From Costus lasius (taxonomy: Eukaryota; Streptophyta; Magnoliopsida; Zingiberales; Costaceae), in assembly GCA_027563935.2 (NCBI GenBank), contig CM050453.2, forward strand, positions 62,046,018 through 62,110,017: a DNA stretch of 64,000 bases, read 5' to 3'. The position numbers and the translations under genes were made by a program. The notes below the pieces were generated by a model. The model made no database searches. It was not told the origin of the DNA and saw only the letters and a list, made by a program, of their open reading frames with translations. Below, piece after piece: positions 1-9,362 of the stretch (its first letter is position 1; every line of letters starts with the position of its first letter).

Positions 1-71
1 TTGCTTCCGCTGTGCAATGTATTTTGTAATCTCTATCTCTGAAAGTTGTAAAATATCCCCGGGGTTTCCCA
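1..71 (+). repeat. 3' end of a Copia-type LTR (element L)
   Basis: The stretch contains a cttgc-ttccgctg motif like that near the ends of the LTRs of elements A and D. It ends in CA at 70-71 directly before a primer binding site, which is how a plus-strand 5' LTR ends. Only this terminus lies in the window. No matching 3' LTR was found, so element identity and extent are unknown. Confidence 0.5.
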
Positions 72-75
72 ATTG

Positions 76-87
76 TGGTATCAGAGG
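76..87 (+). other. Primer binding site, initiator Met-tRNA type
   Basis: The sequence tggtatcagagg matches the usual plant retrotransposon primer site TGGTATCAGAGC at 11 of 12 positions. It lies four bases after the LTR terminus at 71, so it would prime minus-strand DNA synthesis of element L. Confidence 0.6.
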
Positions 88-676
88 GACTTGCAAGACT
101 CGAACGATGTTTTACGCTTTTCTTTCATGCTCACATGCCATATCTCTATTTTCGTCAATAGCATGATGCATGGCAAACGATTTTTTCTAAGTAGGAAAAA
201 TTAGGGTTTCTTGTTTCTATCATCCTCTCAATCTCTTTTGGATTTTTGGACTATTTTTCTTGTCTGATTTAAAGATCAAAGGCGCCAAGAAGAGATGAGG
301 AGGAAGATGATGCCGCCAAGTTGCTTCCTTCTTCTTCTTTGCTTGCACCACCTTCAAGCAAGGTGCGCCTATGGCCAAGGAAGGGAGAGAGCTTGTGGCA
401 AGGAGATGCCACCAAGCACTAAGAGTCCTTGCACCAAGAAGAGAGGGAGAGGAAGAACTTGCGGCTCCAAGGAAGAAGATTGCGCCAAGCCTATTTTGCT
501 CTCGCCCCTTGCACTCCAAGTCTCTCCAAGAGATATGTCACCCCTCCAAGATGTTGTCCACACGAATCAACCTCCCAAGGGGGGGGGGGTGGCAAGGGTC
601 CTATTAATAGGACAAGGGGCGGCTAGGGCAATGGCTAGGATCATGCCAAGTGGGCGGCTAGGATAAAGGAGTCTTG
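88..676. other. Unassigned repeat-like DNA, purine-rich
   Basis: No gene is recognised. The plus strand is rich in ccaag, aagaag and gaggaag runs and has a G-run near 580-590. Similar purine-rich blocks occur inside the LTRs of the Copia elements elsewhere in the window. This may be the leader of element L or the distal part of the LTR ending at 2232. Short open frames here look like composition effects. Confidence 0.35.
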
Positions 677-1036
677 AGGTAAGGAAAGTCTCCAAGACTT
701 TACCATAAACCTCATTCAACCTATCCTAATTTGCCCAATGGCCATATCAGCCCAAGACATGCCTTAGAGGCATGCATTCCATCCAAGGAGAAGGGCTAGG
801 CGCAACAAGCAAGAGGAATTCAGCTAGGATGGTGTCTTGGGAGAAATTAGGGTTTGAGGTAAGGTAAGTCTCCAAGACTTTACCATATACCTCTTCCCAA
901 CATCCATATGCGCCTAGGAACTTCCCATAAAAGTTCTCAAGCCATATTAGCCCCAAGACTTGCCTTAGAGGCAAGGTTTCCATCAAGGGAGAAAGGGCAA
1001 GGCACCTTTTACTTCCTTAATGAAGCAAAACCGCCC
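677..1036. repeat. Diverged tandem duplication, about 180 bp unit
   Basis: The block starting aggtaagg at 677 recurs at 857. Both copies contain a gtctccaagactttaccat segment and then a gccttagaggca segment about 80-100 bp later. The copies differ by substitutions and small indels, so the duplication is old. It probably belongs to the Copia-type LTR that ends at 2232. Confidence 0.55.
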
Positions 1037-2232
1037 ACTTCACCCCATTATGCCCCTAGGCGCTAATGGGTGAAGACTTCTCCCCATTATACCCTTTTAG
1101 CCAATTCTCTCTTCATGACAACTAATTATTGGGCCTCATTGGATAATGAGCTAGCCCAAACTTCATGGCATGGGTTGATTAAGCTATTGGATCCAATCCA
1201 ATGCAACCCTAATCCAAATGTGACCAATCTAGGTCAATTTCGGGTCAACCGGCCAAAAATGAAGTTTAGCTCCAATAACCTTCTTCCAACTCATCAGGCC
1301 CATTGGCGCTGATGAAATCTTCCAAATAGATCCAAGTTATTCAATAACTTGATCCTAAGGCTTCTGATTAAAGCAACGTCAAGAGTCTATTGCGTGTGAC
1401 CCCGTAGGATCCTAATGATGATGGCAATGATGTAAACATCATAAGTAGTGAGGGGTATCTAGCAAGACATCACTACTACCTATGTCATAGGACTTAAGTC
1501 ATATGGCAACAACTCCTAACCAAACAACAAGGATTCTCATGCATTATAGATCCCTTTGCCTAAACTGATATCCTGCCATTGGATTAGTCTCAAGTTCATC
1601 AATCCAATGCATTGGTCATGACTAAACTAGTGTGGCCACACATTCCTGTCATGCACCAATAAGGTGGGGCGCCCCCGAGTGGATATCATGCTTCCAATAA
1701 GGAAGGGGCATATTCTACTATTGGTCATCCATGTCTCTACATGACTTATGACATGCCCAATGACAGTCGTTTTGGTCTCCCAATTATGGAGAGACGTAAG
1801 ACTGTATCAAAGCATACCCATCATCAAATCTAGAGATGAATACCTGAAGTCTAAGGATCAATGCAAACCTCTTGCATGTGAGATTGACTTATTGACTAGA
1901 CAAGTCAATCCTCACGGTGGATCACTCCAGTGCATCCAATGCACCTGTATGTCTGCGTTACTGTGCCCCGCACCTAACCAGCCCATACACCAGTCTCACA
2001 TGTACCAAAGCTGTCCCATATCTGCTAAGGTACCTTGACTGGGGATATCTTATGAGAATGGATCCAACCAAACTCCTGGGACATTATTTATGCAACTCAA
2101 TACATCAACGCAGGTAGAGAAGTCTACATAATAATGACCATGCCTCTATAAAAAATAACAATTCCATCAAAGTACATTCAAACAATGCCCGACCATGTCC
2201 AAACATTGGTCTGCAGGGCATAAACACCAACA
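1037..2232 (-). repeat. Copia-type LTR (element K), left edge unresolved
   Basis: The right end reads accaaca, which on the minus strand is TGTTGGTG, the same start as the other Copia LTRs here. The last 970 bp resemble the H LTR at 27450-28409, including the segment around atgaagtttagctcc and the cacctaaccagcccata block. The right end abuts the gag start of gypsy element J, so K inserted into J. The flanking five bases are gttgc (2233-2237), but the other target copy is not found. No K coding sequence is visible, and it may be a solo LTR or the edge of a longer element. Confidence 0.55.
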
Positions 2233-2323
2233 GTTGCATTAAACTTGATATTGTCTCTAATGCTTTTATAACACTAGCCACTTGAGTTGGAGACTCACTA
2301 GGAGATTGGGATGATCTTGTCAT
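2233..2323 (-). pseudogene. Gag N-terminus of gypsy element J, interrupted
   Basis: From an ATG at 2323 the minus strand encodes about 30 residues beginning MTRSSQSPSES, then SVIKALETISSLMQ. This has the Ser-rich start and amphipathic helix typical of plant gypsy Gag N-termini; compare the Gag of element E. The frame then runs into the LTR of element K at 2232, so the rest of Gag is missing here. The start lies 97 bases downstream of a primer binding site, which supports it. The short length means the family call rests mainly on context. Confidence 0.5.
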
Positions 2324-2435
2324 CTTGATTACCTAAACAATCATTAAAGGACACATTGTTAAACAGTAAGTGTCCCCATGATCAAATGATAGATCCCTAG
2401 AAAATCCAAATAAACTTTTGCTCTGATACCATAAT
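2324..2435 (-). other. Primer binding site and short leader of element J
   Basis: On the minus strand TGGTATCAGAGC (2431-2420) is a perfect initiator Met-tRNA primer site four bases after the LTR edge at 2436. The leader to the gag ATG is short, as in element E. No polyprotein beyond the truncated Gag is visible. Confidence 0.65.
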
Positions 2436-3459
2436 TGTCACACCCCTAGATGGTAATCAATTATTCAAAATTGATATCATATAAAAAAAATTTGGCATGA
2501 TGTATCTAGGATCCATAAGTGATAACCTGTTCAACCATCATTTATATAGGAGGTAACAACAACTCATACAACTTAAATCACAATTCAAACTTCAAATTCC
2601 ATTCTAGTAAGCACAATACTGAGAGATCAAGAAACCATACATCGTAGATCATAAAAGCCATGCATCATTTCTCCAAAACCATAATTTCATTCCATACATG
2701 TCATTCCATTACAAGCACCAAACACAATATCATATATGAGTCTTTAAAACACAAAGTATCTTTGTCCTATACAAGTCATGGATCTTCTCATACTCAGCTT
2801 ACAAACACTTCAACTACATGGATCACACAGGTGTACAAGTGCAAAACACAAAATGATAACTCATGTGTTTCAGTGAAACCTTCTATATAGCTCGTAGCCC
2901 ATGATAACCTGTCAAGAGGTTAGAAATGCAAGAATTGAGCAAGAATGCTTAGCAAGTAAATAAGATGCCAAATAAAGTAAGTGCATACTAGGTTTCCACA
3001 ATGCTCCAAATGGAAGTATAATGATATGGTAAGCATGTTATGGTAATCAAAGTATAATGATATGATAAGCAATAGTGATAATGGCATGGTATGCATTAGT
3101 GCCATTGTATGCACATCATGAAGTAGCAACCCAAAGAAACATAGTTACATGGTAAACATAAATAGAAGTAACAAGAAGTACATGGTAAGGTAAGCAAAAG
3201 ATTTCAAAGCAGAATAATCCCAAAAGATAAATGGCATACATAGCATAGCGTAGTGGTCACACGAATCAATCCAAAGAAACATAGAGGTACATGGCACATA
3301 GCATAGTGGGAAATCACATATAACATAATCTTCCACGTCTGGAAGCATATTCCACCCCCGTCAGGGTGAAACCCAAACATAGGCCGGTTGGAGTGATCAT
3401 GGCTCCTCAAATTAGAGATAGTGGGATTCAAGAGTTGGCTCCCATGGATTCAAGAGGTG
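2436..3459 (-). repeat. 5' LTR of gypsy element J, first part
   Basis: The left edge tgtcacacccc, next to a primer site, is a typical gypsy LTR terminus read in reverse. The sequence is AT-rich with small internal repeats: ccaaagaaacatag near 3130 and 3270, and tataatgatatg near 3018 and 3050. At 3459 the LTR is split by element B, and it resumes at 26946 after the aggtg target duplication (3455-3459 and 26941-26945). The far end of the LTR beyond 26946 was not resolved. Confidence 0.6.
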
Positions 3460-5158
3460 TGATGTAGGGTGGAGACACGGAATTTGATACTAATTAAAGT
3501 CCGATTATTATTATTATTATTATTTTTTTTAATTTTCAAAATAAAGTGCAAAATTCAAAAAATAGCTAGAAAATAGCAAATAGATTTCAGTGCTACAAAA
3601 TATCATATACGAGAAGTTGTTATGTCTTTCGGACTGATCCATTGTAGCTTCAGTTGGATCAACTCGTCCCTCTCGTAGAGCAAAGTGAGTTCTTCCTCGT
3701 GACGCCAAAGATCAACATTTTGGTGGCGCCGATTGCTAAAATACCTGCGCAAACAAACATATACAGATTAGCGAACAGGAAGTTGAAGCAGGAAATTCAT
3801 GGAGATCAGAAACAGGGAACGCAAGGTTTGCGTTGTTCATCGACGCTCGAGCGTGGATTGCTCGTCGGAGGATTTGGAAGCAAGGAGGAGACGAGGCGGC
3901 GTCGGTATCGTCGGAACACCGATGGCTGGTGGTGGGGCGAGGCGAGGGTGGCAACGCAGGCGGAGGTGGGGACGCGCTGTTCAGCAGAACAGGGGAGACG
4001 CGGGATCAGAGCAGGAATCGTCGGCGTTCGTCCTGTGGTGCACGATCGCCGGAACTGCTACGTCTGGGAGTCACTGTGATCATGGCAAAGAGGTGGCCGG
4101 AGTTTGGTGACGGGCGGTGGCTGGTCGGAGGAGCATGATGCGGAAGGGCGGAGCACGGTCGCGGGCAGGGCAGAAGCAGGGGATGTCGCGACGGAGAAGG
4201 ATTTGTTGCCGGCCGGCCAGTGGTTGACCAAATCAAAAACTGCTACTACTGGAGTTTGGTATGGTTGTGGTGACGACGTGGCAGGAGTTTCGGGGCAGAC
4301 GGTGGCCGGTCGGAGGAGGACGACGGTGAAAGGCGGGAGTAGGGCAGAAACTGGGCGAAAATAGGGGAACACGTCTGTGTTTCGATTTTGGCTATCGGCG
4401 TGGCGGATGGGCAGATGCTGGTGGCTGTGGCTTCATCTTGGGGAGAGGGAGTGGTGGCCGAAGTCTCGTGGAGATCCGGCCGGTGGATCGTCGGCGGCGA
4501 ACTCGGAAAATTCCAAAAATCTGGAACTGTTGCGGCTGGAAGATTGAACTTGGGAGGAAGAAGAGAATGGAGGAGAGGGGAAGAGAGGAGGAAGGGCTCA
4601 GCCCTAGATGGAGGTGAGGGGAAGGATAGGCGACACAAGCGCCTCAGAGGAGAAGAAGATCGGAGACATCCGATTGAGGAAGAAAAACCATTTCCATTCA
4701 ACAAATCTGCGTTTACAAGGTTCAAGCTTTGATACATATAGGAGAAGCTTTGAGAGAGGTTGCATGCGAACGTTCAAGGTGAACGTTGTTATTTCCATCT
4801 CCAGCAAAGAGACGTTGTGCTTCCATTTGCAGCGATGAAGGGAGAGACGTTGAGCCTTCCTTCTTTGCAGTGATCAAGATTTGTGTTGATGTGCGCTTTG
4901 ATGAAATCCTAGAATCTGATTTGGAGTTGGCGCATCTTGCTTTGTTGCTGGCTGATCCAATGGAATAGTCTTGGGCTTCTTTGTGGCGAATTATTGCTGA
5001 TAAGTGGGCTTTGTCTTGGGCCTCTTATGAAGTGGTTAATTATTGAGCTAGCTTTATTGATTGAGCTTGCTAGCTTATTCGCGACCTCACGAGTCTTTGT
5101 CTATGGCACCTTTAGGCTCCACTTGTATCTTCGTGGCTTGTGGTTCCTGTCCGCATCA
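3460..5158 (-). repeat. 3' LTR of element B (intact copy)
   Basis: It runs from tgatgtaggg on the left to ccgcatca on the right, so it is 1699 bp and starts TGATGCGG on its own strand. It contains an ATT microsatellite near 3502-3525 and an Arg/Gly-rich GC-heavy middle that produces several meaningless open frames. Its first 58 bp on the minus strand encode the end of the B ORF. The termini match those of element C closely, though C's LTR is longer (1929 bp). Confidence 0.88.
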
Positions 5159-6576
5159 TTCTCCCCGGGTGAAAAAAAATTCTTCTCCGAAGAATGGTTA
5201 TTGCTGCGGTGGTGTAGAAGTTTTGGAGAGGCAAGAGCTAATTGTTCCTCCAGGATTTGAATCTTCAAATTGTTGTCAGCATCATAGCATATTGTCTTGT
5301 TGCTCTTTGTCCACGGTGCAAGCTGCATATCAAGGGTACCTGCATTGAATTCCCTTTCTCGGCCGTACTCATTAGTAAAATTATCATAGAAAATCACAAG
5401 ACTTTGAAAAGAACGAGGAATGATGAAATCAATATACTCAATTTCAATAAGAGAAGAGTGCATAGCATGTTTGAGTTCATTATGTTTTGTTGGTTTCAAA
5501 GGTGGCTTAAGGGTGTGGGTAGAAGGACCTAAAAGACAAGATTCGAGGATCATAGGGTCCTGGAAGAGATTTTCTAAGTATAGAGGTTGACCTAAAGGTT
5601 GAGGATTAGGATCTAGGTCAAGCTCAAAAGGATCTAACTTAGGTTCCACGTGAGGTTCAAGAAGACCTATGGGTTTGGGTTCAACTGGATTTTTAGGCAA
5701 GTCATCTTTAGGTTTGCTAGAGGTAGTGCTAAGGTCAAGTTGAGAACCTGTGGGTATGAACCCTAAAATTGAAGGTAATGGCTCTATTTGACACTTAGGT
5801 TGAGACAAGTCTACAGTGGGCAACTCAGGGGTAGTTTGACTCTCAGACAAGTCAACTATAGGTTCTTTAGCTAGATTGCTAGACTTAAGTTGAGGACCTG
5901 TGGGTATGGGCCCTAAAATTGAAGGTTGAGGTATGGGTTCTACCTCATGGTTTGCCTCTTGAGTTTCACATGTATCTTCTTGACTTGTTTTAGTTCCTAA
6001 GGTAGACTCTGAGGTTTGAACAAGTTTTTGTTGGAGTGGTTGGCTTTGTGTTCTAGGTTGGTCAAGTCCTTTCCTATTTGTTGCCTTAATATGTTGTTCT
6101 ACCATACTAGCTATTTGGAAAGCTTCTTCTATTGTGTGTATGGGGTAGTAGGTGAGACCTCTCTTAATCTCAAAGTTAAGACCATCTATAAACCGGTTAC
6201 GCACAACCCAAGGATGTTCTCTAGCTCTACTCCTATGGTTGAGGGTCTTAAACTTTAGAATGTATTCAGCTACAGTCATGTTCTTTTGTGTAAGAAATCT
6301 TTCAGGGAGAGAGGAAGGATCATATTTTTCTCTGAGTTTATGAAGCATGTCATCCCATCTCTCAATGGGTAGCAGGTTGTCTCTTTCCAAGGTTTGTTCA
6401 ACAGTGGTCCAGTAATATCTAGCAGATTTTTGTAAAAGTAACTTGGTGAACCTAACTTTGCAATGTTCAGGCATGGCAGTAAAATAGAAATAATGCTCAA
6501 GTTTTGTTGACCAGTCATTAAAACCCTTAGGGTTAAGAGACCCGCTAAAGGTAGGGGGTTGGAGTCTAGTGGCCAT
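5101..6576 (-). CDS. Gag-like protein of element B with unknown C-terminal module
   Basis: This is a 491-residue ORF on the minus strand. Residues 1-165 look like a gypsy-type capsid (Retrotrans_gag fold): FNDWSTKLEHYF near 19, a WTTVEQTL helix, a WDDMLHKLREKY segment and FKTLNHRSRAREHPW. Such proteins form the particle that packages element RNA. No C-X2-C-X4-H-X4-C zinc knuckle is present. From about residue 220 the protein is rich in Pro, Leu and Asp with repeats of the type PSILGPIPTG. It ends with a module containing YGREREFNAGTLDMQL and EEQLALAS. That half is shared with the ORF of element C. The last 19 codons and stop lie inside the 3' LTR, so polypurine tract and LTR start are translated. 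The frame has no breaks. The module's role is unknown. Confidence 0.8.
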   Translation of the reverse strand: MATRLQPPTFSGSLNPKGFNDWSTKLEHYFYFTAMPEHCKVRFTKLLLQKSARYYWTTVEQTLERDNLLPIERWDDMLHKLREKYDPSSLPERFLTQKNMTVAEYILKFKTLNHRSRAREHPWVVRNRFIDGLNFEIKRGLTYYPIHTIEEAFQIASMVEQHIKATNRKGLDQPRTQSQPLQQKLVQTSESTLGTKTSQEDTCETQEANHEVEPIPQPSILGPIPTGPQLKSSNLAKEPIVDLSESQTTPELPTVDLSQPKCQIEPLPSILGFIPTGSQLDLSTTSSKPKDDLPKNPVEPKPIGLLEPHVEPKLDPFELDLDPNPQPLGQPLYLENLFQDPMILESCLLGPSTHTLKPPLKPTKHNELKHAMHSSLIEIEYIDFIIPRSFQSLVIFYDNFTNEYGREREFNAGTLDMQLAPWTKSNKTICYDADNNLKIQILEEQLALASPKLLHHRSNNHSSEKNFFSPGENDADRNHKPRRYKWSLKVP

Positions 6577-7046
6577 GGAATATTTGAAAACACAATATAG
6601 TCCTTTGAAAATAGATCTCCCTAAGATGTCAAAAATGATTTGGGCTAGTATGAGAGGATAAATCTATGAATAAACAAACTAGCATGCATATGTAATGAAC
6701 AACTAAGCATGAAAGCACGTAATAAGTTTTTTTTTTTTTTTTTTTATCAAATAGCAAAAATATGCAATCTAAAATAATATGAACAATGAAACATGTAATA
6801 ATTCTTTTTTTTTATCAATTGCAAGTAAATAGCAAATACTTAACTATCATGCAAACTAAATATAAAGAAACATGAAGGAAATTTTTTTTTTTTTTTGAAA
6901 TGCAAGTAATTTGCAAAAGATGCAAAAGCAATAAGCAATAAAACATGAAATCAAGAACTAACAAATTTTTTTTTTTTATGCAAAGAATAAAGCAAGGATC
7001 GTGTGGGCAGACAAGAGTTGCTCACAACCTCCCTCTGATACCAAAC
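6577..7046 (-). other. Leader and primer binding site of element B
   Basis: On the minus strand TGGTATCAGAGG (7043-7032) follows the LTR end at 7047 by three bases. The leader has several long poly-A runs (poly-T on the plus strand at about 6727-6745, 6806-6815, 6882-6897 and 6966-6977). Its first 80 bp resemble the leader of element C after 32042. No ORF is supported in this stretch. Confidence 0.75.
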
Positions 7047-7665
7047 TGATGTAGGGTGGAGACACGGAATTTGATACTAATTAAAGTCCGATTATTATTA
7101 TTATTATTATTTTTTTTAATTTTCAAAATAAAGTGCAAAATTCAGAAAATAGCTAGAAAATAGCAAATAGATTTCAGTGCTACAAAATATCATATACGAG
7201 AAGTTGTTATGTCTTTCGGACTGATCCATTGTAGCTTCAGTTGGATCAACTCGTCCCTCTCGTAGAGCAAAGTGAGTTCTTCCTCGTGACGCCAAAGATC
7301 AAGATTTTGGTGGCGCCGATTGCTAAAATACCTGCGCAAACAAACATATACAGATTAGCGAACAGGAAGTTGAAGCAGGAAATTCATGGAGATCAGAAAC
7401 AGGGAACGCAAGGTTTGCGTCGTTCATCGACGCTCGAGCGTGGATTGCTCGTCGGAGGATTTGGAAGCAAGGAGGAGACGAGGCGGCGTCGGTATCGTCG
7501 AAACACCGACGGCTGGTGGTGGGGCGAGGTGAGGGTGGCAACGCAGGCGGAGGTGGGGACGCACTGTTCAGCAGAACAGGGGAGATGCGGGATCAGAGCA
7601 GGAATCATCGGCGTTCGTCCTGTGGTGCACGATCGCCGGAACTGCTACGTCTGGGAGTCACTGTG
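7047..7665 (-). repeat. 5' LTR of element B, segment 1 of 3
   Basis: This copy of 3460-4078 starts tgatgtaggg and breaks off at ctgtg (7661-7665), the target duplication of element A. It differs from the left LTR at roughly ten positions, mainly C/T and G/A. Confidence 0.88.
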
Positions 7666-9362
7666 TGTTGGGGTATGCCCTTAAGGCTAATGTTTGAGGC
7701 CTTGGGATTCTATCCGTATCATGTATATATAAACTCTTATGTTTATAAAGGCAATGGTTGTTATTCAGTATGTTACATTGTCTGCTGCAATAAGTGTGCT
7801 TCTGAATAATGTCTCAATGCTGTTCAGCTAGGCTGACATGCTGTAATGTCCTTAGTCGAGATATCTTGGTGAACATGAGACAGCCTTGATATGATTGAGA
7901 CTAATATGTCTTCTAATCTTATAGGATGCTTCGAGCATGGAATAAGATGTAGACTCATGGGTACATTGGATGTACTGGACAGACCCTACTAGGATATTCA
8001 ATTGCTTGTCACAATGTGAATAATCCTTGTTTGCAACAAGTGGCACATGTCCTTTGACTTGAGATCACTTGTGTTTCTAAATGATGATTGTCATTGTTTT
8101 GAGGTAGTTCAATATCATTTGAAACATAATGATTATAGACTATCTTGGATGATGATCATGAGTCAGGTTAGGACACTAGTGATAGATACAGGATTGCCGT
8201 CTCCTTGTTTAAGGAGTGTGATGTTCTAAAGGGGCCCCCCTGAATGAGATGATTGAGAAAGTGTATGGCCATACCTAGGTGACTATGTTCATCTGATCTA
8301 ATCATGCTCATCATATTGGAGCCACAGGCTTGACACGCTTGTCCAATAAGAACATCCAGTGGCAAAGGAAACATGCATGCCTCGTGAAGTTGATTCACTC
8401 TTGTGCTGTGGTTTGGGTGGAGTCTTGGAAGACTCTTTCCTTTACATCGGGAGACAGTGATGTGTTGCTAGATACCCCTCACTGATCGTGATAACGTAAG
8501 TTATCGTTACCGACATTTAAAGGAAACCCTCAGGGTCGCACAATTTGATGATATGGCTTACTTAAGTCAGATCGTGTGGACTGAATTGTTTGGGTTCAGT
8601 TTAAAGGGATATAGACTCGGATTGTAAGTGAGATCTGGTCTGATCATGTTTGATTGATTAGGGCTTGAGATCGGTAAGCTTCGATCGAGAGAGATGATGC
8701 TAGATCGGTAAGATCAGGAGCATCAAAGAGATGAACGGTTAGATCTGGAACCTTAGGGTTTACTATGGTCTAGACCAAATGGCTTGGGCTATTTTGATTT
8801 GGTTTATGAACCAAATTCGATTGGGACGTTTTGGCTTGAACCGGTTCACAAAGGTGAACGCTTGGTTCAATGCTAGTATGCGTTTTTGGGTTGGCATGAG
8901 CGCATGGCTTAATGATGTTCCATTTTTGGAATGTCTTCAATGCCGATTCCTCTCAACGCCAAAACGCAAATACGTTCCCCTCTTCTCGTGTGAAAAAACT
9001 TGCACTCTCGTGTAGAGGAGGTTGACGAGGAAGAGAGGCTTTGGACAAGGAGCTCTCGGCCAAGAAGGAGACATCTCATCCCTTCCATATGACAAGTACC
9101 TTTGAAGAACCTTGCTAGCACAAGGATCTCAAAGAGTGGCCGACTTCATCTTGTGTGCGCGCCGTTTGGAGGAGATCTATTTTGTTCTCTTGCTTCCAAG
9201 TCGTCACCCACACAATGGCTATGGTATGATCTTATTTGGTTAAGTTGATCATATGCTCTTACTTGCGATCCTATGAAACCCTTGCATCCGCTGCAAAATT
9301 TTCAATGTGCCCCCATTTAGGGTTTCACCCCCTTGCGCTCCCCCTTGAAGGGGACCTTTTCA
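7666..9362 (+). repeat. 5' LTR of element A
   Basis: This LTR is 1697 bp and bounded by TG and CA. A TATA-like atgtatatataaa lies near 7721, close to the LTR start, but the real promoter position cannot be judged from sequence alone. The first 1.1 kb is close to the D LTR and the last 450 bp is quite different. Short frames inside it are not genes. Confidence 0.92.

Noticed and set aside
295..666. 123-codon plus-strand frame beginning with a hydrophobic Leu-rich stretch, resembling a secreted peptide
   Set aside because: Composition is driven by ctt/aag repeats, overlapping frames are equally open, and the region belongs to transposon DNA.
3502..3530. ATT microsatellite and long poly-T runs in element B
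   Set aside because: Simple sequence repeats copied with the LTR and leader, with no sign of a separate feature.
3654..4372. Several Arg/Gly-rich frames on both strands, repeated at 7241-7684 and 16734-17253
   Set aside because: They come from the GC-rich middle of the B LTR. Frames are not conserved between the two LTR copies beyond sequence identity and show no domain.
7852..8046. A 64-codon minus-strand frame present in all Copia LTRs (also at 15269, 18003, 25400, 39263, 54970, 56591)
   Set aside because: Recurrence follows from the LTR copies themselves. It is antisense in A and D, has no start-site signal, and carries changes not biased to third positions as far as I could see.
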